Source of the DNA: an uncultured Clostridia bacterium
Lineage (GTDB): Bacteria; Bacillota; Clostridia; TANB77; CAG-508
Assembly: GCA_948852945.1 (NCBI GenBank)
Contig: CAQPBJ010000008.1
Coordinates: forward strand, 1-64,000
Length of the DNA stretch: 64,000 nt
Direction: 5' to 3'
Both the position numbers and the translations under genes were made by a program. Below are positions 27,161 to 35,791 of this stretch, one piece after another. The notes beneath the pieces are model-generated. The model searched no databases and was not told the origin of the DNA. It saw only the letters and a list, made by a program, of their open reading frames with translations. Every line of letters starts with the position of its first letter. The stretch's first letter is position 1.

Positions 27161-28177
27161 TTATAATTGTTGCATGATTTTATTAAGTGCACTTTCTACT
27201 TGACTACTACTAACACTTCCAGAATTTCTAAATTCTACAATAGCTGAATGAGCTCCAAAAGTATTTTTAGTATATTCTATTACATAACCTTGACCATTTC
27301 CCCATCTTCCACCTTTATTATATGCAAGTCCACATTCAGTTAAAAAAGTATTAACAATAGTCTGATCACCTATAACACTATTTTCCCATCCGTGAAAATC
27401 TAAATGAATATTCATAGGATACTGATTCATCAGTGCTTTTAAACTTTGTGTTTCTTGTGCCTGAAAATATCCTGCTCTAAAGTCTCTATTCATATCATAC
27501 CCAGCTGCTGTACATCTTCCAAAACAATAACCATTTCCAACTCTAGTATTATTAACTCCTTCAATAACACCATCAGGATTTGCAGAAGGTACTACAATCA
27601 TCTGATAATCGCCTAAATTTTGAGAATTCATCGCATAATATTCAACTATATCATTACCTAAATTAACTAAAACTTTTCCATCTTTAGCATATTCATCTTC
27701 AAATCCATGAACTTCAAATTCCATAAAAATTGTTTTAGAATTTGCCCCATTTCCTTTTATTAAATATGCTTCTAGTGTTCTTCCTTGATATGAAGTTCCA
27801 TATTCTATTCTCGTTGTATTTTCATAAGCACTTGCAATATTGTTTGCTTTATTATTCAAAGTCATTATTTTGTTTTTCTCAGCTTCTTCTGCTCGTCTTT
27901 TCTCTTCTGCAATTCGTTCCTCTTCAGCAATTCTTGCAGCTTCAGCTTCTTCTTGTTTCTTTACTAATAATTTTTCATGAGTTACCTGCAAATCTTCTTT
28001 TAATTCCGGCTCTACAGAAGCAATTATATTTAAAACTTTTATTTCTTTTCTAGCTTTTGCAACTTCTTTTGGACTATTTTGAGCTGTTGAATTAGAATCT
28101 TTTGATATAACAACAATTAATCCTATTAAAATCACAACTAAAATAATGGGCAATAGTATTTTAAAAAACTTTTTCAT
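27161..28177 (-). CDS. Membrane-anchored M14 zinc carboxypeptidase-like enzyme
   Basis: A 338-residue protein with an N-terminal membrane anchor (about 6-25), a Glu/Ala/Arg-rich coiled coil (about 70-105) and an M14 catalytic domain. Zinc ligands His157 and Glu160 (VHGFEDE) and His262 (LDFHGWEN), substrate-binding Asn-Arg in MNRDF (230-231), NPDG (200-203) and catalytic Glu315 (AIVEFRN) are all present. The anchored, outside-facing topology suggests trimming of wall peptides or surface proteins. The exact bond is unknown. GGAG precedes the ATG. The next gene upstream ends nine bases away. Confidence 0.9.
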   Translation of the reverse strand: MKKFFKILLPIILVVILIGLIVVISKDSNSTAQNSPKEVAKARKEIKVLNIIASVEPELKEDLQVTHEKLLVKKQEEAEAARIAEEERIAEEKRRAEEAEKNKIMTLNNKANNIASAYENTTRIEYGTSYQGRTLEAYLIKGNGANSKTIFMEFEVHGFEDEYAKDGKVLVNLGNDIVEYYAMNSQNLGDYQMIVVPSANPDGVIEGVNNTRVGNGYCFGRCTAAGYDMNRDFRAGYFQAQETQSLKALMNQYPMNIHLDFHGWENSVIGDQTIVNTFLTECGLAYNKGGRWGNGQGYVIEYTKNTFGAHSAIVEFRNSGSVSSSQVESALNKIMQQL

Positions 28178-28186
28178 ATAGTTCTC

Positions 28187-28633
28187 CTATTTTCTCTTGA
28201 AAATCTTCTTAAAAAAATTAGATATCTTTTTTAAAAAACCTTCTTTTTTAACATTAGCTAATTCTTTAGGCTGTTCTACAACTTCTTCATTATTTGTTTT
28301 AAAAAGATTATCGACATTATACTTTTCACTTAATTTTTTCTGATATATTTGTTCATTCTCTTCATATTGTTTTCTTAGCTTAGCTCTTTCTTCTTCGTTT
28401 GAACATATATATTTCAAATTAAGCATTGTAACAATTGCTATAGTCTCTCTTTTTAAGTTTTGTTCCTTGATAGGAATATCTAAATTTATACTTTTTTTAT
28501 ATTCTTTTTCTCTTTCTCTTTCAAAATACTTTCGTAATTTTAAAGGAATCTTTTGCCTATCATCTTTATCCAGCAAATTAATAATTTCATTAACTTCCGA
28601 ATACGCTTGTCTAGTTGTTGTTGACAAATTCAC
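28187..28633 (-). CDS. Small charged protein, paralogue of 56485-56946, unknown
   Basis: Starts at GTG 28633 after GAGGTGG. The 148 residues share a pattern with the 153-residue protein at 56485-56946: TRQAYSEVNEII near the start (TKKAYTEVVNIL in the other), a KIP-x-x-L pair, a Tyr-containing acidic stretch, NVDNLF (NPDNLF) near residue 107 and a Lys/Phe-rich amphipathic tail (KKISNFFKKIFKRK; KKIFNKILSIFKNK). The tail could bind membrane or nucleic acid. Both copies follow directly after an upstream gene for a larger enzyme-like protein. Function is unknown. Confidence 0.75.
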   Translation of the reverse strand: MNLSTTTRQAYSEVNEIINLLDKDDRQKIPLKLRKYFEREREKEYKKSINLDIPIKEQNLKRETIAIVTMLNLKYICSNEEERAKLRKQYEENEQIYQKKLSEKYNVDNLFKTNNEEVVEQPKELANVKKEGFLKKISNFFKKIFKRK

Positions 28634-28664
28634 AAATAACCACCTCTTCTTTTGTAATCCTTTA

Positions 28665-31175
28665 TTACAATTGTTCTTCGTCTATTGTTTTTTCTGATGC
28701 CAAATCTTTTTGTGTTCTTACTATTTTACCTGTTGCTTCTAAAATTTCTCCATCACGCACATCATCTGATAAGTCAAGCATTTGATTTAATACTTTTTTC
28801 CCTCTAGATATTCTATTTAATTCTTTTCCTATACCTAATGGTTCAAAACTATCTAAATAATGTAAATCTATTTTTGCATCTTTCATCATTTTTTTAGCTA
28901 TATTTTCACTATCTCTGCTTAAAAATCTATCTGGAGAATGTGCATCTACTCCTATTAATACGTCACATCCTTTTTCAGCTGCTACTTTCCAAAAATCTAT
29001 TACTGGATAAATATAACTATTGTCTTTAGTAATCCAATTTCCAGGTATTTCTTCATGATATGCTGTAATAGCCCCTAGATTTATTTCTAACGGAATTCGA
29101 TATTTTGATGCAACATCACAAATCATTTCTATTGCTGTGCTAACATTTTCATTATATTCTTGTTTTTTATCTTCAGGTATACCATCCCTATATCTCAAAA
29201 ATATATCAGGATGTGCTACATATGCAAACTTACCTGTTTTTATTGCTTCTACAACAGTAGCTGCATAATCTAAAGGATATTTCTCTGAAAGCGGATCTGA
29301 TTTTTTAGGTGGATTCATCATTTTTCCATCATTATCTCTTGCTATAACAAAATGTTGTCCTAATATCATATAATCTAATTCTTTTTCAATTTCATTTCTA
29401 GATGCTACTATTGTTTCATTTTTTTCGCCCTCATCACCATAATATTCAACTTCTAATCCAATACTTATATCTATTCTATCAGAATATTCTTCCTTTAGTC
29501 CTTTTAACACAGGTAAATATTCTTCAAAAAATTGCTCTTTAGACATATACACTTTTGGATCACGTCTTCCAAATGCTGGTGGATTATGGTCTGAAAAACC
29601 TAACACAGTATAACCTGCTTCTATTGCATTTTCAATGTATTCTCTCATTTCACCATAAGCATGTCCACATAATTTTGTATGTGTATGATAATTAAATTGT
29701 TGGTATTCTGATATTTTCTCTGGTTCAAATTCCTTTTCATTAAAACTTGAATCTACTACAGAACCATATACTTTATGTCCGCATCTTTCATCTACAAAAC
29801 ACATATCATCACTTTGAGCCCACATTGTTATTGCACTGATTCTTGAATTTCCATTAACAGTTTGGCTCGCAAGTTTATATATTCTAGCTAATATTTTTTG
29901 TTGTTTTAATATTTCTTCTGTAGAAAGTGGATCTTTTCCTGTTCTTGAAATGTCTAACTCTGTAATTTCTACTGGTAAACCAATTTCTCTTTCTATATCA
30001 TCTAAAGTCTTATCTAACTGACTTATATCTATACTCGTATCCAAATGAGCTTCTAAACCTATTGTATCAATAATACCATTTTCTTCTGGCAATAAATCTC
30101 CACTTAATCTATATTTTTCTTCCTTCTTCTGCAAAGCTTGTACAAACGCTATTATCTCTCTTCTTTTATCTGGATTTACCCAATTCATATCATTATATAA
30201 TAATCTTGCATTTGGTAATCTTTTTCTCGTCTCTAACGCTAAAGTAGCTAAATCATCAATAGATAAATATTTCATCCATTGTCCTGTACGTTGATGATAT
30301 GATCTTTCTTCTGAATCTTTAAAATTTTTCTCAATCATATCTGGATCATATATACTTTCATTTAATACATCTACAGCTGAAATACTATTTCCATATCTTT
30401 CACACACTTTTTTTACATAGTCAAATAAAGTTTTCTTAATATATTCACCAACTGTTCTTCTTTTCTCTTCTTCACTCATTTCAACCGTTGTATACGTTTG
30501 CATGCAATAATTTTCATATAAACTTGGAAAATCTGCATAAAACATAAATGTATTAATCTTAACTTGCATTCCATGTCTTTTAGCAAATTCAAACATTTTG
30601 TCCAACCTATTAGGTGTAAAGGTTTTTCCATCAAAAGAAATACATCCTGTATATTTGCCTGCATTATCTATATTTATTAAATCAAATTTATTTCCATTTT
30701 CGAACATAAATCTATGAAAAGCTCTTACTTTTTCTGGAGTCATTTCCAAAATTCCTTCTTTTGCTTCATAGTCACCATTTTTTATTTCTGCTAATACATA
30801 TTCTGCAACACCTTCATCAATTTCAGCACTCCTCAATTTTTCTTTCATTTTTAAAGTGTCAACCATGGATAAATCAAAAACACTATCTAAATAAATGTTT
30901 TTAATCATTTCTCTTTGTTCATTAGAAAATTCTCCTGCCATTTCACCAATAATCGTATCTATTAAAAACTTAATTTTTCCTAACTCACCTTCAAATCTAG
31001 TACTATATTCACTTCTTTTTTTACATCTTTCTTGTAATTTAGAAATATATTCAATTATCTTCATATCTTGCTGTTCTACTGTAAGTCGTTCATCATCAAC
31101 AATTGACAATAAGTCTACTATCTGCGAATTTAGTGTTATTCCTTTTACATTATCAATACTTTCAAATAATTTCAT
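28665..31175 (-). CDS. GH10 glycoside hydrolase fused to a PHP phosphoesterase domain
   Basis: The 836-residue protein is cytoplasmic by sequence (no signal peptide). Residues 1-125 are helical. Residues about 140-480 form a GH10 (xylanase-type) barrel with acid/base Glu273 in DVLNES, nucleophile Glu406 in VEITELDIS, GLEAHLDTS and ITMWAQSDD. The WHSQ motif that contacts substrate in normal GH10 enzymes is replaced by FMFYADFP. Residues about 490-790 are a PHP domain of the HisJ type: YHTHTKLCGHA, FSDHNPP, LGLEVEYYGDE-like region, GQHF, YVAHPD and IGVDAHS. Both catalytic sets look intact apart from the WHSQ loss. The combination is unusual. It may process an intracellular sugar phosphate or oligosaccharide, which is inference. 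Confidence 0.88.
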   Translation of the reverse strand: MKLFESIDNVKGITLNSQIVDLLSIVDDERLTVEQQDMKIIEYISKLQERCKKRSEYSTRFEGELGKIKFLIDTIIGEMAGEFSNEQREMIKNIYLDSVFDLSMVDTLKMKEKLRSAEIDEGVAEYVLAEIKNGDYEAKEGILEMTPEKVRAFHRFMFENGNKFDLINIDNAGKYTGCISFDGKTFTPNRLDKMFEFAKRHGMQVKINTFMFYADFPSLYENYCMQTYTTVEMSEEEKRRTVGEYIKKTLFDYVKKVCERYGNSISAVDVLNESIYDPDMIEKNFKDSEERSYHQRTGQWMKYLSIDDLATLALETRKRLPNARLLYNDMNWVNPDKRREIIAFVQALQKKEEKYRLSGDLLPEENGIIDTIGLEAHLDTSIDISQLDKTLDDIEREIGLPVEITELDISRTGKDPLSTEEILKQQKILARIYKLASQTVNGNSRISAITMWAQSDDMCFVDERCGHKVYGSVVDSSFNEKEFEPEKISEYQQFNYHTHTKLCGHAYGEMREYIENAIEAGYTVLGFSDHNPPAFGRRDPKVYMSKEQFFEEYLPVLKGLKEEYSDRIDISIGLEVEYYGDEGEKNETIVASRNEIEKELDYMILGQHFVIARDNDGKMMNPPKKSDPLSEKYPLDYAATVVEAIKTGKFAYVAHPDIFLRYRDGIPEDKKQEYNENVSTAIEMICDVASKYRIPLEINLGAITAYHEEIPGNWITKDNSYIYPVIDFWKVAAEKGCDVLIGVDAHSPDRFLSRDSENIAKKMMKDAKIDLHYLDSFEPLGIGKELNRISRGKKVLNQMLDLSDDVRDGEILEATGKIVRTQKDLASEKTIDEEQL

Positions 31176-31196
31176 ATATTCCTCTTCTATTTCTTC

Positions 31197-31730
31197 TTAA
31201 AATTTTAAATTTTTAATCTTATTAATATCTATACCATATTCATGATATACACTTTGAACATCTAAAGCCGTAATTTTGTTTTTATCTAATTCTAATTTCT
31301 CAATAATATCTTCTACTGCTTTTTTACTTTTTCCTTCTAACTCAACATAAGTTGGAATTAATGGCCATGAATCAATATCTATCTCTACATCATCTAAAAT
31401 ATACTGTATTCTTCTATTTTCTTGATAATTTCTATGCTCATAGCCCATTTTTTCTAACAATTCTCTAGTAACTTCAAAATCAGAAACTTCAATTTCTAAT
31501 TCTTTAGTTCCATCAATGGTTTTTACTTCAACATTTTTGTATGCTAAAGTAGCTTTTTTCCCATTCGTTCTAAGTCTAATCCATTCACAATCACTTTTGT
31601 ATGGAACTAAATCATATACATATCTTTTTTGTTCAAAATCACCAATCTTCTTTGCTCCTAAATCTTCTATTTTTTTTATAAATTCTTCTTTGTTAATTTC
31701 TAAGGCTCTTACTTCATATTCTATTTTCAT
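31197..31730 (-). CDS. CYTH-domain triphosphate-tunnel enzyme
   Basis: A 177-residue single-domain protein beginning MKIEYEVRALEI, the E-x-E-x-R/K signature of the CYTH fold. The tunnel pattern continues with EWIRLRTNGKKATLAYK, KELEIEVSDFE and EIDSW-type acidic strand (DVEIDIDSWPLIPTYVELEG). Family activities include class IV adenylate cyclase, thiamine triphosphatase and inorganic triphosphatase. The sequence does not choose among these. It lies between the CpsB phosphatase and the GH10-PHP fusion, with a hairpin separating it from CpsB. Confidence 0.85.
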   Translation of the reverse strand: MKIEYEVRALEINKEEFIKKIEDLGAKKIGDFEQKRYVYDLVPYKSDCEWIRLRTNGKKATLAYKNVEVKTIDGTKELEIEVSDFEVTRELLEKMGYEHRNYQENRRIQYILDDVEIDIDSWPLIPTYVELEGKSKKAVEDIIEKLELDKNKITALDVQSVYHEYGIDINKIKNLKF

Positions 31731-31786
31731 ATTTTTTCTCCATTTTCTGATTTACTTCATTATAATTAAATTTAATAACATATACA

Positions 31787-31826
31787 ATAGAAACCAGTAA
31801 ACAAATTATACTTTTACTGGTTTCAA
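31787..31826 (-). terminator. Hairpin between cpsB-like and CYTH genes
   Basis: GAAACCAGTAAA and TTTACTGGTTTC form a 12-13 pair stem just after the CpsB-like stop codon at 31836. No strong U tract follows on the minus strand, so termination may be partial or processing may occur here. Confidence 0.6.
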
Positions 31827-31835
31827 GCTTATATA

Positions 31836-32588
31836 TTATTTAAATTTTCCTAAAAAAGTTTTTTCAATTGGTATATAATCCGCCAATTCAATTTCTTTAT
31901 TTTCTAATACTAGTTGTATATTACTATTTGACATTTCATCAAATTTTTCCTCACCAACTAACTCTATTATCTTTTTACTTGCTTTTGGAACATCACAATA
32001 ATATGCACCTGTACAATGAACATCAGTGCCTAAAAAAGTTATCATATTGTGTTTATATAAAAGCTCTACTAATTTTTTTGACTCTTTTCCATAAAACCCC
32101 TCTATACTCATATAATTTGCTTGTAGATATACACCTGAATTAATTATATCTTCTAACTCTTTCGGATTTTTTTGAAATACAGAATATCTTTCTGGATGTG
32201 CTAAAACTAATTTATATCCTCTAGAAATTAAATCAAACATTATATTTTTAAATTCTGGATATTCTTTATGTAATGGTATTTCTACCAAAATATATTTTGT
32301 ATTATTTATTGTAGATGCTTCTTTATTTTCTATCAATTCAGCTATGTTAGTTCTTGAATATATTTCGCTTCCTAAAATAAGTTCTACACCTATTTCTTCT
32401 CTTTCTAATTCCTTTATTTTTGTAATTCTCTCTTCTTCTGTTGATGTAAAATAACCTGAATTGTGCGTTGTACATATTATTTTTTCAAAACCAGCTTCTT
32501 TAGCTTCTTTTATAACTTCTACTGATTCTTCAAAGCTTTGTATTCCGTCATCTAAACCAGGTAAAATATGTGAATGAAAATCAATCAT
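31836..32588 (-). CDS. CpsB/YwqE-type PHP tyrosine phosphatase
   Basis: The 250-residue metal-dependent phosphatase begins MIDFHSHILPGLDDG and has TTHNSGYF, GSEIYSR, LAHPERYSVFQK and FLGTDVHCTG, the full PHP metal set of the CpsB family. It removes phosphate from the tyrosine-rich tail of the partner kinase encoded directly upstream (32605-33303) and so tunes chain length and export of the polysaccharide. Gene order Wzz, kinase, phosphatase matches Gram-positive capsule operons. Confidence 0.93.
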   Translation of the reverse strand: MIDFHSHILPGLDDGIQSFEESVEVIKEAKEAGFEKIICTTHNSGYFTSTEEERITKIKELEREEIGVELILGSEIYSRTNIAELIENKEASTINNTKYILVEIPLHKEYPEFKNIMFDLISRGYKLVLAHPERYSVFQKNPKELEDIINSGVYLQANYMSIEGFYGKESKKLVELLYKHNMITFLGTDVHCTGAYYCDVPKASKKIIELVGEEKFDEMSNSNIQLVLENKEIELADYIPIEKTFLGKFK

Positions 32589-32604
32589 TTAATTACCCCT
32601 TCTA

Positions 32605-33303
32605 CTATCTCTTTTTACCGTAATAATATGTATCTCCATATTTTTTGCTCGTTGTTGGAACTTTATTTAATACTATTCCTGTTACTTTTCCACCTGCATT
32701 TTCAATTTTTTTCTTTGTTTCTTTTAAATCTTCCATCTTTGTTTCATTATAAGCTGAAATAATTATTGTTTGATCAACTAATCTAGAAACAATTGCAGCA
32801 TCTGTTACTAAGTTACATGGTGTACCATCAAAAACTATTACATCAACATGTTCTTTTAATTCATTTATTAATTGAGTCATCTTCGAAGATATAAGTAATT
32901 CTGAAGGATTAGGCGGAATATTTCCTGCTGGAATAAGATATAACATTGGCATTTCTGTTTCTTGTATAAATCCTGTTATATCTTTTACATCTTTATCAAC
33001 ATTAACACCTGTTAAATAATTAGAAACCCCTGGTGTTGGGCTTGCATTAAGCATTGTATACAAACGTCCTTTTCTCATATCAACATCTACTAAACATGTT
33101 TTTTTACCAGCTTGAGCAAAAGTAATTGCTACATTGGCAGAAACCCAAGATTTTCCTTCTGAAGGAGATGTAGAAGTAACTAATATTGTTTGTTTATCTT
33201 CTGTTGTAGAATTCATAAATTGAAGGTTTGTTCTTAAAGCCCTAAATGTTTCACTTATTGGTGATCTAGGTTCTTTTGCAACAACTAATTCTTTCTTTAT
33301 CAT
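32605..33303 (-). CDS. CpsD/CapB-type tyrosine autokinase
   Basis: A 232-residue BY-kinase with Walker A TSPSEGKSWVSAN (residues 46-58), Walker A' CLVDVDMRKGRLY and Walker B DVIVFDGTP. The C-terminal cluster KKYGDTYYYGKKR holds the tyrosines expected to be autophosphorylated. It requires an activator membrane protein, encoded immediately upstream. The reading frames overlap by one base (ATG/TAA), so the two are translationally coupled. It controls the polysaccharide assembly genes further down the operon. Confidence 0.94.
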   Translation of the reverse strand: MIKKELVVAKEPRSPISETFRALRTNLQFMNSTTEDKQTILVTSTSPSEGKSWVSANVAITFAQAGKKTCLVDVDMRKGRLYTMLNASPTPGVSNYLTGVNVDKDVKDITGFIQETEMPMLYLIPAGNIPPNPSELLISSKMTQLINELKEHVDVIVFDGTPCNLVTDAAIVSRLVDQTIIISAYNETKMEDLKETKKKIENAGGKVTGIVLNKVPTTSKKYGDTYYYGKKR

Positions 33304-34013
33304 TACATTTTACCTCCTTTTTTAACAATATTTTCATCATAATATGCTATCTGTGCTATAACTGGTATTTTTAAATTTTTTTCAATTGATTCGGCAGATC
33401 TAACTGTTGTATCAAACAAGTTTTTAATTACAATACCTAAACATGAAATAAATGTACCACCCGCAAAAGCTAAAATAATATATTTTACAGGATTAATATT
33501 ATATGGTGTAAAGTCAGCTTCTGCTTGATCTAATGTATAAACATTATTAATTTTATACATATCTACAATCTTCTCTGAGAAAACTTTTCCTATTTCATTT
33601 GCAATTCTAGCAGAATATTCTGGTTTTTCATCTGAAACTGTTATTCTTATAACTTCTGTATCTTCTATTGATTCTACTGTAACATTTTTTCTAAGTTCTT
33701 CTTCTGTTAAATTAGCTATGTCTAAATTTTCAATAACTTGTCCTAATACATTTTTGGATTTTATTATTTGACTATAAGTAGATACCAACTTTTGATTTAA
33801 TGTAACATCAGTTTGTGTAACAGAAGAAGACGCTTTATCTTCTGAGCTTTCTACTTTTGCTAAAACTAATGTAGTAGAAGCTTGATATTTAGGCGTTTGT
33901 AATATACAAGAATATACTGCTGCAATAATGACTAATATAACTGTAACCACAATAATTATTCTTCGACCATCCCACAACATTTTAAAAATTTCTTTTAAAT
34001 CTAATTCTTCCAT
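33303..34013 (-). CDS. Wzz/CpsC/YveK-type chain-length regulator
   Basis: This 236-residue protein starts with DLKEIFKMLWDGRRIIIVVTV, a cytoplasmic Wzz domain and membrane helix (about 18-36). An extracellular coiled-coil domain follows, then a second helix near 185-207 and a cytoplasmic tail with FDTTVRSAESIEKNLKIPVI, the usual kinase-activating end. With the CpsD-like kinase it forms a split Wzc complex that sets polymer length. It belongs to the regulatory head of the locus after galE and a VanZ-like gene. Confidence 0.92.
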   Translation of the reverse strand: MEELDLKEIFKMLWDGRRIIIVVTVILVIIAAVYSCILQTPKYQASTTLVLAKVESSEDKASSSVTQTDVTLNQKLVSTYSQIIKSKNVLGQVIENLDIANLTEEELRKNVTVESIEDTEVIRITVSDEKPEYSARIANEIGKVFSEKIVDMYKINNVYTLDQAEADFTPYNINPVKYIILAFAGGTFISCLGIVIKNLFDTTVRSAESIEKNLKIPVIAQIAYYDENIVKKGGKM

Positions 34014-34028
34014 TTCTCCTCCTAAATT

Positions 34029-34475
34029 TTAATCTATTAATTTATTTCTTGCCAATATTGCTATAATCACTCCACAAGAATCTATAATAACATCCCTTAT
34101 TTGAGCAGCTCTACCATCAATAAAAAATTGATGCATTTCATCTGTAATAGCATATATTATGCCCCAAACAATACTTAAAATTATAATATATTTTCGTTTA
34201 AGCCTAAATGTATTTAAAAAATTATATATTAATACACCACCTAAAAAATATATTGAAAAGTGAGCTAATTTTCTTACAATAAAACTTATATCTGTAGTGT
34301 GATTTTTTAAACTAATTCCAAAATAATCATCGCATACTTGGACTATATTATTTGTAATTCTATCACTAGATGACTGTGAAACCTTTCCATTTTGATTTGA
34401 AAATCCAAACACAATTATCATCCATATAATCAAAAATATTCCATATACAATTTTTTTTAAATTCTTAAAATTCAT
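34029..34475 (-). CDS. VanZ-like family membrane protein (second copy)
   Basis: I favour ATG 34475, 16 bases after the galE stop codon; an upstream in-frame ATG at 34529 lies inside galE. The 148-residue product has about four membrane helices and the same three motifs as 17368-17871: FGFSNQNGKVSQSSSDRI, VRKLAHFSIYFLGG and DEMHQFFIDGRAAQIRDVII. Role in polysaccharide export or wall modification is inferred from the setting. One copy at each end of the locus suggests duplication within it. Confidence 0.82.
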   Translation of the reverse strand: MNFKNLKKIVYGIFLIIWMIIVFGFSNQNGKVSQSSSDRITNNIVQVCDDYFGISLKNHTTDISFIVRKLAHFSIYFLGGVLIYNFLNTFRLKRKYIIILSIVWGIIYAITDEMHQFFIDGRAAQIRDVIIDSCGVIIAILARNKLID

Positions 34476-34491
34476 TCTTTTACTGTCTTTC

Positions 34492-35496
34492 TTATTTGTT
34501 AATATTATTTTTCGTATACCTCCATGCATCTTTGCACATCTGCTCTAAATCACGAGTTGCTTCCCATCCTAATTCAACTTTAGCCTTAGTAGAATCAGCA
34601 TAACATACTGCAATATCGCCTGGTCTTCTAGCTGTAATTTCATATTCTATTTTTATATCATTAGCCTTTTCAAAAGCGTTTACTATATCCAAAACAGAGT
34701 ATCCTGTACCTGTTCCTAAGTTGTAAGCCTCTACACCTGTAATTTTTCTTGCTTTATCTAAAGCTTTTAAATGACCTATTGCTAAATCAACCACATGGAT
34801 ATAATCTCTTACCCCTGTTCCATCATGAGTATTATAATCATGTCCAAATACATTTAAATGTTCTAATTTTCCTGCTGCTACATAGTTTATGTATGGCATT
34901 AAATTATTTGGAATTCCATTTGGATTTTCCCCAATTTCTCCACTTTCATGTGCTCCTATTGGATTAAAATATCTAAGTAATATAACTGTCCAAGCTTTGT
35001 CTGATTTATACACATCTGTCAATATTTGCTCTATCATTAATTTAGTAGAACCATATGGATTAGTTGCTGATAATGGAAAATCTTCTTTTATTGGTACAGT
35101 AGCAGGATCTCCATATACTGTTGCTGATGAACTAAATACTATCTTTTTGCAATTATGATTTCTCATTACATCTACCAAATTCAATGTTCCTGTTATATTA
35201 TTATGATAATATTCTATTGGTTTTTCACATGATTCTCCAACCGCTTTTAGTCCTGCAAAATGGATTACTTCATCAATTTTATTTTCTTCAAAAACTTTTT
35301 CTACATTTTCTTTATCTAATAAATCTACTTTATAAAACTTAAAATCTTTTCCTGATAATTTTTTTATACTGTCACACATCTCTATTTTACTATTAGAAAG
35401 ATTATCAAGAACTACTATTTCTTCTCCTCTTTTTAATAGTTCTATCGCTGTATGACTTCCTATATATCCTGTTCCACCTGTTACTAAAATTGCCAT
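34492..35496 (-). CDS. galE: UDP-glucose 4-epimerase
   Basis: The 334-residue short-chain dehydrogenase begins ILVTGGTGYIGSHTAIELLK and has VLDNLSNS, VIHFAGLKAVGES, FSSSATVYGDP, the catalytic Tyr and Lys in NPYGSTKLMIEQIL, and LRYFNPIGAH, all standard for GalE. It interconverts UDP-glucose and UDP-galactose (or the GlcNAc/GalNAc forms) to feed the polysaccharide locus that follows. AAAGGAGG sits well before the ATG. It appears to be the first gene of the long operon. The large palindromic element E lies directly upstream. Confidence 0.95.
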   Translation of the reverse strand: MAILVTGGTGYIGSHTAIELLKRGEEIVVLDNLSNSKIEMCDSIKKLSGKDFKFYKVDLLDKENVEKVFEENKIDEVIHFAGLKAVGESCEKPIEYYHNNITGTLNLVDVMRNHNCKKIVFSSSATVYGDPATVPIKEDFPLSATNPYGSTKLMIEQILTDVYKSDKAWTVILLRYFNPIGAHESGEIGENPNGIPNNLMPYINYVAAGKLEHLNVFGHDYNTHDGTGVRDYIHVVDLAIGHLKALDKARKITGVEAYNLGTGTGYSVLDIVNAFEKANDIKIEYEITARRPGDIAVCYADSTKAKVELGWEATRDLEQMCKDAWRYTKNNINK

Positions 35497-35542
35497 AAAT
35501 TTTCCTCCTTTATAACACTTAATTTATATCAAATAACAAAAA

Positions 35543-35791
35543 AAATAGCAATATAAAATTTTACTCTTTTTATATAACTTTAAGGGATAATAATAAAAGT
35601 ATTTTCACTCTTAGGTAAGTAAGTTTAGAAAATTATAAAAAAAATTCATAGAGATACAGGCGAATGGCCTGAGAGACTCTATGAATTTTTTTATTCAATT
35701 TTCTTAATGAAACGCACCGTAGCCGTGAAAATGCTTTTATTATTATCCCTTAAAGTTAATTTAATATTATATAGTTTTTATATTGCTATTT
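35543..35791. repeat. Nested inverted-repeat element E
   Basis: Three concentric stems fill the gap between the metal ATPase and galE. Outer: 35543-35558 with 35776-35791 (16 perfect pairs). Middle: 35575-35608 with 35725-35758 (34 positions, one G-T pair). Inner: 35638-35653 with 35677-35692 (16 pairs, AAAAAAATTCATAGAG). The inner stem is terminator-like on both strands. The right outer arm contains the TAG stop codon and last codon of the ATPase gene. Only one copy is present here, and its sequence is unrelated to the other two families. Confidence 0.85.

Noticed and set aside
35654..35692. CTCTCAGGC and CAGGC strings that recall a glycine riboswitch
   Set aside because: The rest of the aptamer core is missing and the segment is explained as the loop of element E; no glycine gene is next to it.
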